Source: JBOHPP01 sp050731755 | GTDB taxonomy: Bacteria > Methylomirabilota > Methylomirabilia > Rokubacteriales > CSP1-6 | Assembly (NCBI GenBank): GCA_050731755.1 | Contig: JBOHPP010000074.1 | Span: forward strand, 1 to 15,107 | Length of the DNA: 15,107 nucleotides | Direction of reading: 5' to 3' | Part shown: piece by piece, positions 6,964-13,626 of the stretch | Layout: every line of letters begins with the position of its first letter | Position numbering within the stretch: the stretch's first letter is position 1 | Translations under genes and position numbers: made by a program | The notes under the pieces: model-generated | The model's database searches: none | Seen by the model: the letters and a program-made list of their open reading frames with translations, nothing else | What the model was told of the DNA's origin: nothing

Positions 6964-7725
6964 TCAGCCGGCGGTGAAGCCGCCGTCGACGATGAGCTCG
7001 GCGCCGGTCATGTACGACGATTCGTCGCTGGCCAGAAAGAGCGCCACGCTGGCGATCTCCCGGGGCTGGGCGATCCGCCCTAGCGGGATGCCCGTCTCGA
7101 ATTCCTTGCGTAGCGCCTCGTTGAGATAGGGCGCCTGCAGCGGCGTGTCCACGATGCCCGGATGGATGATGTTGCAGCGGATCCGGTCCTTGGCGAACTG
7201 GATGGCCAGCGACTTGGTGAGCGAGATGAGGCCACCCTTGGCCGCGGTGTAGGCGTCCTGGGCGCGGGTGAAGCCGGCCAGCGCCGACACCGACCCCATG
7301 ATGATGACGGAACCGCCGCCGGCGGCCCGCAGGCGGGGGATCCCGTGCTTGGTCACCCAGAAGACGGCCTTGAGATTGATGGCCATCACCCGGTCCCACC
7401 AGCGCTCGTCGGTCTCCAGCACGGATCGGTCGCGATCTTTCCAGAGGACGCCGGCGTTGTTGTAGAGGACGTGCAGGGCGCCGAAGTGACGGGCGCCGTC
7501 CTCGATCATCCGGGCCACGTCGGCCTCGAGGGCGACGTCGCCGGTCACGGCCAGGGCCTGGCCGCCTGCCGCCTCCACGAGCCGCACGGTCTCCTTGGCC
7601 GTTTTCTCGTCGATATCGGCAACCACGACCCGGGCGCCCTCGCCGGCGAAGAGCACAGCCGCCTCGCGCCCGATGCCCTGGCCGGCGCCGGTGATGAACG
7701 TCACTTTGTTCTCGAGCCGATTCAT
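6964..7725 (-). CDS. SDR family NAD-dependent oxidoreductase
   Basis: A classical SDR of 253 aa, probably cytoplasmic. TGAGQGIG is at 12-19; D37 after the second strand points to NAD; NNAG is at 89-92. The complete tetrad is present: N117 (INLKAVF), S145 (MGSVSA), Y159 and K163 (YTAAK). The C-terminal DESSYMTGAELIVDGGF is the usual family ending. It differs from the SDR at 957-1700, where the tetrad Asn is Asp, so the two are not a recent duplication. The gene is coupled to the transporter (4 bases to the permease start), which suggests it oxidises or reduces the imported compound or a breakdown product. It is preceded by a 175-base gap that contains an inverted-repeat element. The ribosome binding site is weak. 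The exact alcohol or keto substrate cannot be read from the sequence. Confidence 0.88.
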   Translation of the reverse strand: MNRLENKVTFITGAGQGIGREAAVLFAGEGARVVVADIDEKTAKETVRLVEAAGGQALAVTGDVALEADVARMIEDGARHFGALHVLYNNAGVLWKDRDRSVLETDERWWDRVMAINLKAVFWVTKHGIPRLRAAGGGSVIIMGSVSALAGFTRAQDAYTAAKGGLISLTKSLAIQFAKDRIRCNIIHPGIVDTPLQAPYLNEALRKEFETGIPLGRIAQPREIASVALFLASDESSYMTGAELIVDGGFTAG

Positions 7726-7740
7726 GAGATCACGCGTCGA

Positions 7741-7899
7741 TGCGAGCCCGAGTCACGAGCCCCGAGGGAGGAGCCGACCGGAGCATACGCGGTTGTGCGT
7801 GAGGATCGGCGTGGGGGTGCGAAGCCGCAGCGCCGTCGCGGCGCGAGGCGAGCCTGCGTGAATCCGAGAACGAAGCCTGGCGACGTGAATCGGCTCGCA
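7741..7899. repeat. Intergenic inverted-repeat element downstream of glutamine synthetase
   Basis: In the 175-base gap between two genes, TGCGAGCCCGAGTCACG (7741-7757) faces CGTGAATCGGCTCGCA (7884-7899). These are inverted copies differing by one indel and one mismatch. Inside lies a GC hairpin, GCGCC-gtcgc-GGCGC (7830-7844), and a smaller ACGC/GCGT stem (7787-7800). There is no T tract on either strand after the GC hairpin, so a classic intrinsic terminator is not supported. It may be a dispersed intergenic repeat, an RNA-stability stem or a Rho-related site. Nothing protein-coding is evident in this gap. Confidence 0.45.
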
Positions 7900-7900
7900 C

Positions 7901-9280
7901 TCAGATCCGCTCGAAGTTGCGGACCAGCTCCCAGTCGGTCACCGCCTGGTCGAAGGCCTGCTGCTCCAGGCGCGCCGTGTGCAGATAGTGCTCGACCACG
8001 CGCTCGCCCAACGCCCCCCGCGCGGTCTTCGAGCGCTCCAGCTCGGCGGTGGCCTCCCGCAAGGTCTTGAACACCTGGGGGAGCGTGGCGTCCTGGTAGG
8101 CGTTGCCCTCGTAGAGCTTGGGCGCCTTCAGCTTGTTGGCGATGCCGTGCAGCCCCGCCGCGATGGTCGCCGCGAAAGCCAGGTACGGGTTGGCATCGGC
8201 GCCCGGGATGCGATTCTCCACCCGGAACGAGGCGCCCTCGCCGCAGAGGCGGAAGCCGCAGGTACGGTTGTCCCACCCGGCAACGATGCGAGTCGGCGCG
8301 AAGGAGCCCGACTGGTAGCGCTTGTAGGAGTTCACCGTCGGCGAGTAGAAATAGGCGAGCTCGCGGGCCATCGCTATCTGACCGGCCAGCCACTGGCCGA
8401 ACAGCGCGTTCATCGCCGCATGGCCGCCTCGTCCGCGCTCGGGCGGCGCGAAGAGCGCGCGGCGCCCGGCGCGATCCCAGAGCGAGGAGTGCAGGTGGAA
8501 GGAGGAGCCGGCGGCGCCCATGTCGTACTTCGCCATGAACGTGACCGAGCAGCCCTGGAGATGGGCGATCTCCTTGGCCCCGTGCTTGTAGAGCGCGGTG
8601 CGGTCGGCCATCTCGAGCGCCTCGGCGTACTCGAGGTTGATCTCCTCCTGACCGCGTCCCCACTCGCCCTTGGACGTCTCGACGGGCACGCCGGCGTCTT
8701 CCATGCCGTTCCGGATGGCCCGGATGAGCGGCTCCTCCTTCGAGGTCTGCAAAATGTGATAGTCCTCCAGGTAGGACGCCACCGGCGTTAAGTTTTGGTA
8801 ACGCCTGGCCCGGGCCTCCTCGAACGACTCCCGGAAGCAGTAGAGCTCCAGCTCGGCCGCCGTCTTGACCACGTAGCCCAAAGCGCGCGCCCGCGCGATC
8901 TGGCGCTTGAGAATCCAGCGCGGAGCTTCCTCGATGGGCTCGCCCTCCTCGGTGAGGACGTCGCAGAACACCAGTGCCGTCTTCGGCAGCCAGGGAATGC
9001 GCCGGAGCGTGGCCAGGTCGGGCACCATCTTCATGTCGCCGTAGCCGCGCTCCCACGACGTGAGCGTGAAGCCCGGCAGCGGCTCCATCTCCATGTCCAC
9101 GGTGAACAGGTAGATGCAGGCGTGCACACCGTCGGCAGCGGCGTGTTCGAGGAAGTGGCGGGCCACCACGCGCTTGCCCATGAGCCGGCCGTAGCCGTCG
9201 GGGAACACGGTGAGGACGGTGTCGATCTCGCCGCGGCGGACGAGAGACGCCAGGGTCTTGAGATCCAGCCGGCCGGGCAT
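7901..9280 (-). CDS. Glutamine synthetase family protein (gamma-glutamylpolyamine/methylamide synthetase-like)
   Basis: A 459-aa ATP-dependent ligase of the glutamine synthetase fold, of the PuuA/GMAS branch that joins glutamate to amines rather than ammonia. The beta-grasp N-domain includes FPDGYGRLMGKR (26-37). Metal and glutamate ligands visible are E143/E145 (AELELY), E206 and E213 (GEWGRGQEEIN), and H262 in GSSFHLHSSLW. PTVNSYKR (314-321) and ENRIPGADANPYL (355-367) match PuuA-like enzymes. I see no adenylylation-site loop like that of GlnA. The ATG at 9280 is used because family sequence starts there; an extension to 9382 would run into the divergent MFS gene. No amino-acid biosynthesis genes are near; neighbours are an amine-oxidase-like flavoprotein, SDRs and an ABC importer, which favours amine catabolism. 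Substrate specificity (ethanolamine, polyamine or methylamine) is undetermined. Confidence 0.9.
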   Translation of the reverse strand: MPGRLDLKTLASLVRRGEIDTVLTVFPDGYGRLMGKRVVARHFLEHAAADGVHACIYLFTVDMEMEPLPGFTLTSWERGYGDMKMVPDLATLRRIPWLPKTALVFCDVLTEEGEPIEEAPRWILKRQIARARALGYVVKTAAELELYCFRESFEEARARRYQNLTPVASYLEDYHILQTSKEEPLIRAIRNGMEDAGVPVETSKGEWGRGQEEINLEYAEALEMADRTALYKHGAKEIAHLQGCSVTFMAKYDMGAAGSSFHLHSSLWDRAGRRALFAPPERGRGGHAAMNALFGQWLAGQIAMARELAYFYSPTVNSYKRYQSGSFAPTRIVAGWDNRTCGFRLCGEGASFRVENRIPGADANPYLAFAATIAAGLHGIANKLKAPKLYEGNAYQDATLPQVFKTLREATAELERSKTARGALGERVVEHYLHTARLEQQAFDQAVTDWELVRNFERI

Positions 9281-9287
9281 GACGCGG

Positions 9288-9293
9288 ATACTA
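9288..9293 (-). promoter_or_regulatory. Candidate -10 element for a leaderless glutamine synthetase transcript
   Basis: TAGTAT on the minus strand matches TANNNT and ends 7 bases before the ATG at 9280. No Shine-Dalgarno sequence is visible there. This spacing is that expected for a leaderless mRNA. A -35 element is weak (TTTTCC about 17 bases upstream). The region is the 79-base divergent gap between this gene and the MFS gene. Confidence 0.3.
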
Positions 9294-9359
9294 GCGCATC
9301 GGTGCGCGGCGGAAAAGGCCGCCCTCGCCAACCGGTGCCGTCTGTGCCATCCTCGGGTC

Positions 9360-10658
9360 GTGCCCGCCTCGCCGCGTCGCACGATCGTCGCGTGGACGCT
9401 CTACGACTTCGCCAACTCGGCCTACGCGGCCATCATTCTGTCCACCGTCTATCCCGCGTACTACGCCAACGCCGTTGTCGGCAACGCCGAGGGCCGCGGC
9501 GATTTCTGGTGGGGCCTGGTCGTCTCCACCTCGATGATCGTCGTCGCCCTCACCTCGCCCTTCCTGGGCGGCATCGCCGACCACGCGGGCACTCGCAAGC
9601 CTTTCCTCGTCACACTGACGCTGCTGTCGGTGGCGGCCACGGCGCTCCTGGCCACAGTGGGGCCGGGCATGGTGCTGTGGGGCTTCGCGCTCGGCGTGCT
9701 GAGCCTGGTGACGTTCGAGGCCGCCTTCGTCTACTACAATTCCTACCTGCCCCGCATCGCGCCGCCCGGGGAGCTGGGGCGCGTGTCCGCCGCCGGCTTC
9801 GCCGTCGGCTACGCCGGCTCCCTGGTGGCGTTCCTCGCCGCCTACCCGTTCGCCGCCGCCCAGGCCTACTGGGGCTGCTTCCTGGCCACCGCCGCCCAGT
9901 TCGCGCTCTTCTCCATCCCCGCCTTCGTGACGCTCCCACCCGACGAGCGTCATTCGGTGGCTTTAGGCCCAGCCGTGCGCCGCGGCCTCAGCGAGACGCT
10001 GGCCACGCTGCGCGAGATCGTCCGGGTCCCGGCCCGCCGCCAGATGCGGGGCTTCCTGCTCGCGTACCTGATCTACGAGGACGGCGTGAACACCGTGATC
10101 ACGTTCGCCGCCATCTTCGCCGCCAAGACGCTCGGCTTCGCCTTCACCGAGATCATCGTGCTCTTCCTGATCGTGCAGCTCACGGCCCTGGCCGGCTCCG
10201 CCGGGTGGGCGCGAGCCACCGACACCCGCGGCCCCAAGCTGGTCGTGATGGTGACCCTGGTGCAGTGGACGGCGGTCACGGTGCTGGCATATTTCGTGCG
10301 CGACAAGTGGCAGTTCTGGGTCCTGGCGGTCCTGGCCGGGACGGGGCTCGGCGCCATCCAGGCCGCCAGCCGGACGTTCATGGCCTCGCTGATCCCGGCC
10401 GGGCGCGAGGCTCAGTTCTTCGGCTTCTACCAACTCGTCGGTAAGACCGGCGCCATCCTGGGCCCGCTGGTGTTCGGTGGCGTGTCGTGGGCCCTCGCCG
10501 GCAACCAACGGGCGGCCATCGTCGCCGTCGGGCTCTTCTTCGTGGTGGGTTTCGCACTGCTCTCCGGCGTGCGGGCCGGCGGGCCAGCTCTCGTGCGAGG
10601 CCCGGGGGCCCGAGCGCGCGCCACCGCCGACCTGCGCCGCGACGCACCGCCGCGCTGA
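9360..10658 (+). CDS. MFS transporter, UMF1/Atg22-like family
   Basis: A 432-aa integral membrane protein with about twelve hydrophobic segments, the only plus-strand gene in the window. Its start, AWTLYDFANSAYAAIILSTVYPAYY, is the hallmark of bacterial relatives of yeast vacuolar effluxer Atg22 (UMF1 family). GGIADHAGTRKP follows as the loop 2-3 MFS motif. LAYLIYEDGVNTVITFAAIFA begins the second half, and GKTGAILGPLVFG lies near the end. These proteins are thought to export amino acids or other small solutes; the substrate here is unknown. I chose the GTG at 9360 because homology starts directly after it. An ATG at 9279 or an extension to 9210 would add an arginine/cysteine-rich stretch overlapping the divergent glutamine synthetase gene. 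Its stop is 5 bases from the convergent M50 protease stop. Confidence 0.85.
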   Translation: MPASPRRTIVAWTLYDFANSAYAAIILSTVYPAYYANAVVGNAEGRGDFWWGLVVSTSMIVVALTSPFLGGIADHAGTRKPFLVTLTLLSVAATALLATVGPGMVLWGFALGVLSLVTFEAAFVYYNSYLPRIAPPGELGRVSAAGFAVGYAGSLVAFLAAYPFAAAQAYWGCFLATAAQFALFSIPAFVTLPPDERHSVALGPAVRRGLSETLATLREIVRVPARRQMRGFLLAYLIYEDGVNTVITFAAIFAAKTLGFAFTEIIVLFLIVQLTALAGSAGWARATDTRGPKLVVMVTLVQWTAVTVLAYFVRDKWQFWVLAVLAGTGLGAIQAASRTFMASLIPAGREAQFFGFYQLVGKTGAILGPLVFGGVSWALAGNQRAAIVAVGLFFVVGFALLSGVRAGGPALVRGPGARARATADLRRDAPPR

Positions 10659-10663
10659 CGGGA

Positions 10664-11809
10664 CTACGTAATCTCGATGGGCACCGGCGGGATCAGGAGG
10701 ATGAAGAGTACCAGACAGAGCGCGCCCACCGCGCGTCGGCCGGCCGAAAGCGGCGTCACATCGTCGAGCGGTGGACTGTGGTGGAAGCCGATGAGGAAGA
10801 TGACGAGAGCCGCCCACACGAACCAGTTCGGCGACCAGGTGATGAGCCCGAGCCCCAGGGTGGCCGCAACCGTCAGCATGCCGACCAATCGGTGTCGGCG
10901 GCCGAACAGCGCGTAGGCGATCCTCCCTCCGTCGAGCTGACCCACCGGAAACAGGTTGAGCGCGGTCACGAAGAAACCGGCCCAGCCCGCGATCGCCACC
11001 GGGTGGAGAAACACATCCATGCCCGCCGGGATGCTGCCGAACGTGAGATAGACGAAGAGGCGCAGCAGGAGCGGATCGCCGAAGCGGATGGCCTCCCCGG
11101 GCGGCACCGGGCCCACCGCCGACCATGCCAGACCGAACAGGATCGCCGGGATGGCCACGACCAGCCCGGCCAGCGGCCCGGCGGCGGCGATGTCGAAGAG
11201 CGAGTTCCGGTCGCGAGCCGGTGACCGCATGCTGATGATCGCCCCCAGCGTGCCGAAGAGGAAGATCGGCGGCGCCGGGATGAAGTACGGCAGGCTGACC
11301 GACGCGCGGTAGTACCGCGCGGTGAAGTAATGGCCGAACTCGTGGACGCCCAGGATGGCCAGCAGCGTGGCGGCGAAGGGCACGCCGCTCAGGATCGCGG
11401 CGGCCAGCGGCCACGTGTCGGACGGCGCGAAGGTCCGCGAGGAGAAGAAGAGCGCCCCGGAGACGAGGGTGGTCACGCAGGTCAACACGAAGAGCAGCAC
11501 GTTGAGGACGACGCGGCGCGGTCGGGCAACCCCTGCCATCGGCACCGCCTGCACCAGCACCTCGTCGCCCTCCGTCCTGAGGAACGGCGTCAGGCCGAGG
11601 GGACGGAGACGAGCCTCCAAGCGCTCGAGCGCCCGGGCTGGCGGCAGGCGGAGCCGGCCGCGATAGACGGCGGTCGCGCCGCGGATCTGGCCGTCATCGA
11701 TGGCCAGAACCTCCCCCACGCCCGCCCGTACGAGATCCTCCCCGAGCAGGAGATCGCTGGAGGTGAACGGCGCGGCGGGAAGACGCCGCCGCCAGGGCCA
11801 GAAGCGCAT
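10664..11809 (-). CDS. Site-2 protease family (M50) intramembrane zinc metalloprotease
   Basis: A 381-aa multi-pass membrane protease that would cut transmembrane segments of regulatory or other proteins inside the bilayer. Residues 1-95 form a soluble N-terminal domain; hydrophobic segments begin at about 98. The zinc motif HEFGH is at 156-160, and the third ligand motif NLFPVGQLDGG is at 285-295 (D293). GPLAG at 211-215 is also conserved. No PDZ domain is seen between the catalytic motifs, so it resembles plant EGY1-like and other bacterial PDZ-less S2P proteins rather than RseP. The ATG at 11809 follows the RNase III-like gene by 10 bases, so both should be co-transcribed. Its TAG stop is only 5 bases from the end of the convergent MFS gene, so the transcripts probably overlap. 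Confidence 0.9.
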   Translation of the reverse strand: MRFWPWRRRLPAAPFTSSDLLLGEDLVRAGVGEVLAIDDGQIRGATAVYRGRLRLPPARALERLEARLRPLGLTPFLRTEGDEVLVQAVPMAGVARPRRVVLNVLLFVLTCVTTLVSGALFFSSRTFAPSDTWPLAAAILSGVPFAATLLAILGVHEFGHYFTARYYRASVSLPYFIPAPPIFLFGTLGAIISMRSPARDRNSLFDIAAAGPLAGLVVAIPAILFGLAWSAVGPVPPGEAIRFGDPLLLRLFVYLTFGSIPAGMDVFLHPVAIAGWAGFFVTALNLFPVGQLDGGRIAYALFGRRHRLVGMLTVAATLGLGLITWSPNWFVWAALVIFLIGFHHSPPLDDVTPLSAGRRAVGALCLVLFILLIPPVPIEIT

Positions 11810-11819
11810 GGCCCAGAGC

Positions 11820-12263
11820 CTACCACACAGCCAACCGCGTCACGGCGCGGCGGACAGCGTCGAGGCCGGCCTCGAGGTACACGACGCCGAGCACGGCCTC
11901 CAGGGTCGTGGCCAGGATCGACTCGCGCTCTCGCCCACCCGTCTGCTCCTCGCCTCGCCCGAGACGAAGCAGCGCACTCAGATCCAGCCCGGCCGCCCAC
12001 CGGGCCAGGGTGGCGCCCGATACCAGCGCCGCGCGCTCCGGCGTCAGCACGCCCACCGGCGCCTCCGGCGTCGCGCCGAAGAGGTGCTCGGCCACCACGA
12101 GCCCCAGCGCGGCGTCGCCCAGGAAGGCCAGGCCCTCGTGGTGCGCGAGCGGTGGGTGCTCGTTGGCGTAGGAGGCGTGCGTCAGCGCTCGTTCCAGCAG
12201 CGTCCTGTCACGAAACCGATAACCGAGACGCCGCTCCAGCTCGACGACGCGCGTGTCGTCCAC
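11820..12263 (-). CDS. RNase III-domain protein without dsRNA-binding domain, altered active site
   Basis: The fold is clear: LERRLGYRFRDRTLLERALTHASY, then GLAFLGDAALGLVVAEHLF, then LGRGEEQTGGRERESIL and LEAVLGVVYLEAGL, in the order of bacterial RNase III. Standard RNase III is about 220-230 aa with a C-terminal dsRBD; this protein (147 aa from GTG 12263) ends after the nuclease domain. Of the four metal-ligand positions of Aquifex RNase III (E40, D44, D107, E110), the ones equivalent to E40 and D107 are Ala (in LAFLGD) and Thr (in ATTLEA). The Asp of GDA and the Glu of LEA remain. Mini-III enzymes show similar LAY-GDA and FEA motifs, so activity cannot be excluded. Start is uncertain: GTG 12263 or TTG 12284. 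It overlaps no neighbour and precedes the M50 gene by 10 bases. Confidence 0.8.
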   Translation of the reverse strand: MDDTRVVELERRLGYRFRDRTLLERALTHASYANEHPPLAHHEGLAFLGDAALGLVVAEHLFGATPEAPVGVLTPERAALVSGATLARWAAGLDLSALLRLGRGEEQTGGRERESILATTLEAVLGVVYLEAGLDAVRRAVTRLAVW

Positions 12264-12356
12264 TACGAAAGGGGGCCCACCCAATGACGAGCTGGACGAG
12301 GCTCGGGCATGGGGGCGGGCTGGAGCAGCACTCCATGAATCGGCATGGAGGTAAGG

Positions 12357-12698
12357 TTACCGCGGAGACGGCAACGGTAGAGCCCCGAGATCCGCTCGAG
12401 GAATGCGCAGCTCGAGGACCTCATAGGTCGCCATCCCCTGGCTCCGCAAGCGGTCTTGCTCGGCCTCACTGACCGGCTGCTCGACGGCAAGGTGCATCTC
12501 TGCGATCTCGACGACCCTGCCCCAGCCCGGGATCTCCTCACCGACGGCGACCTCTCTGACCTGTCCACGCGAGAGCTCGATCCAGCCGGTCGGCCTGCTC
12601 GAGTTGGGACCCAGGTAGCGGAGCTCCTGAGCATGCACAACCACTGCCGACCACATCGAGATGACGAGGAGGCTCCAAACCGCCGGATGGATCTTCAT
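12357..12698 (-). CDS. Small exported protein of unknown function
   Basis: A 113-aa protein with a signal peptide, MKIHPAVWSLLVISMWSAVVVHA, and likely cleavage before QE. The mature part, about 90 aa, has GWIELSRGQVREVAVGEEIPGWGRVVEI and then VEQPVSEAEQDRLRSQG. The VGEEIPGWGRVVEI segment resembles the small beta-rich periplasmic domains of PilP/GspC-type assembly proteins, but similarity is slight and I do not assign that function. AAAGGGAT lies about 8 bases before the ATG at 12698, a fair ribosome binding site. It starts 13 bases after the broken phospholipase-like gene and is the last gene of the exported-protein group. The next gene, RNase III-like, begins after a further 72-93 bases, in which I see nothing recognisable. 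Confidence 0.65.
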   Translation of the reverse strand: MKIHPAVWSLLVISMWSAVVVHAQELRYLGPNSSRPTGWIELSRGQVREVAVGEEIPGWGRVVEIAEMHLAVEQPVSEAEQDRLRSQGMATYEVLELRIPRADLGALPLPSPR

Positions 12699-12711
12699 CG
12701 CTGATCCCTTT

Positions 12712-13626
12712 CTACTCCGGTGCGAGGCTGCCCGCCACCTCGGTCACGGCCGGGGGCAGCGTGAACGTCTGGGGAAAGCAAGAGGACCCGTTGGCCGTCG
12801 TGGTCGCGACCCCGTGGAGGAACCTCAGGCCGCGATACTGCAGAGGAGCGAGAAACGATACCTGCCTCCTGATCTGGCCATCAAAGCCCAGGGCGAGGGC
12901 ATTGAAGATCGGGCCCAGGCGGAAGAACCGGACGAACCGCCTGGTGATCTGCCCGTTCGAGGTGTCCAGGAACTCGTCTGAGAAGACGGCGACGTCGTAG
13001 CCGAGCTGATCCTGGAGCACGACGAAGCGGCCGAACTGGCCGCCGGTCATCTCCGAGATTGCGAAGTCGAAGCGCTGAGCCGAAGGGGTCAGCCGCCGAT
13101 TCGCCAGGTCCACCTTCACCAGCACGCCTCGCTCGAGGTGGGGCCCGAACAGATCTTGCCGTGCATCCCCGGTCAAGTCGCGGGCGGCCAGGGGCAGGCC
13201 CGCGACGAAGTGGGGCTGGCCGGCGAAGCAATCGTAATCGGTGGCGTTGATCACGAACACGGGGTCGGGCTCCAGGATGTCCTTGCTTCCCATCGCGACC
13301 GCATCCGCTTCCAGGCCGAGGGGCCCGCGGTAGACGACGCTGAGGAAGAGATCGGCCGCGTTCGTCGGGATCGGCTGCCCGCGGAAGTCGAAGGCCAGCT
13401 CCTGAAAGGCATTGGTCAGCGTGATGAGCTGCGACGCGGACACAGCGACGAAACGGGTGTCCGAGATGGGCGCCAGGGGATCCGCGAACAGATTGCCGGA
13501 CGACGTGCGGTACTGGACCGCCGCCACAATGGTGCCGGTGCCGGCGGCTTCATTGGGGGTCGCGTTGCGGATCTTGAAACGCAGTGTCGTGAACGCCCCG
13601 CTGTTGTCCGCGGTGAAGGGAGTCAA
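12712..13626 (-). pseudogene. C-terminal fragment of the zinc-dependent phospholipase C-like protein
   Basis: A 304-aa reading frame that opens with TTG at 13626. Family-like sequence already begins a few codons upstream (TYALTPFTADNSGAF), with no ATG. The content looks like extracytoplasmic beta-rich sequence: TTLRFKIRNATPNE, then FRGQPIPTNAADLFLSVVYRG, then LEADAVAMGSKDILEPDPVFV. Two cysteines, CFAG and SSCF, might form a disulfide. There is no signal peptide, so a free product would stay in the cytoplasm, which does not suit such a protein. I infer that it was the C-terminal region of the protein encoded upstream at 13550-14482. The two frames overlap by 77 bases, with the junction at about 13636-13650. 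The adhesive or binding role of this domain is unknown. The 13-base gap to the next gene indicates an operon. Confidence 0.6.

Noticed and set aside
5154..6977. A 607-codon open frame on the plus strand rich in His, Asp, Gly and Arg
   Set aside because: It is exactly antisense to the fused permease; hydrophobic codons read backwards give this charged composition.
7830..7844. GCGCC-gtcgc-GGCGC as an intrinsic terminator after glutamine synthetase
   Set aside because: The 5-base stem is not followed by a run of T on the minus strand; kept only as part of the intergenic repeat.
9281..9382. N-terminal extension of glutamine synthetase to 9382
   Set aside because: The added residues have no family similarity and overlap the divergent MFS gene and its start region.
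8795..10444. A 549-codon open frame on the plus strand spanning the divergent gap
   Set aside because: Antisense to glutamine synthetase and then out of frame with the MFS gene; arginine/proline-rich without domain features.
10647..10690. CCGCCG (10647-10652) facing CGGCGG (10685-10690) across the MFS/M50 junction as a bidirectional terminator
   Set aside because: The stem is only 6 bases with a 32-base loop and no T tract on either strand.
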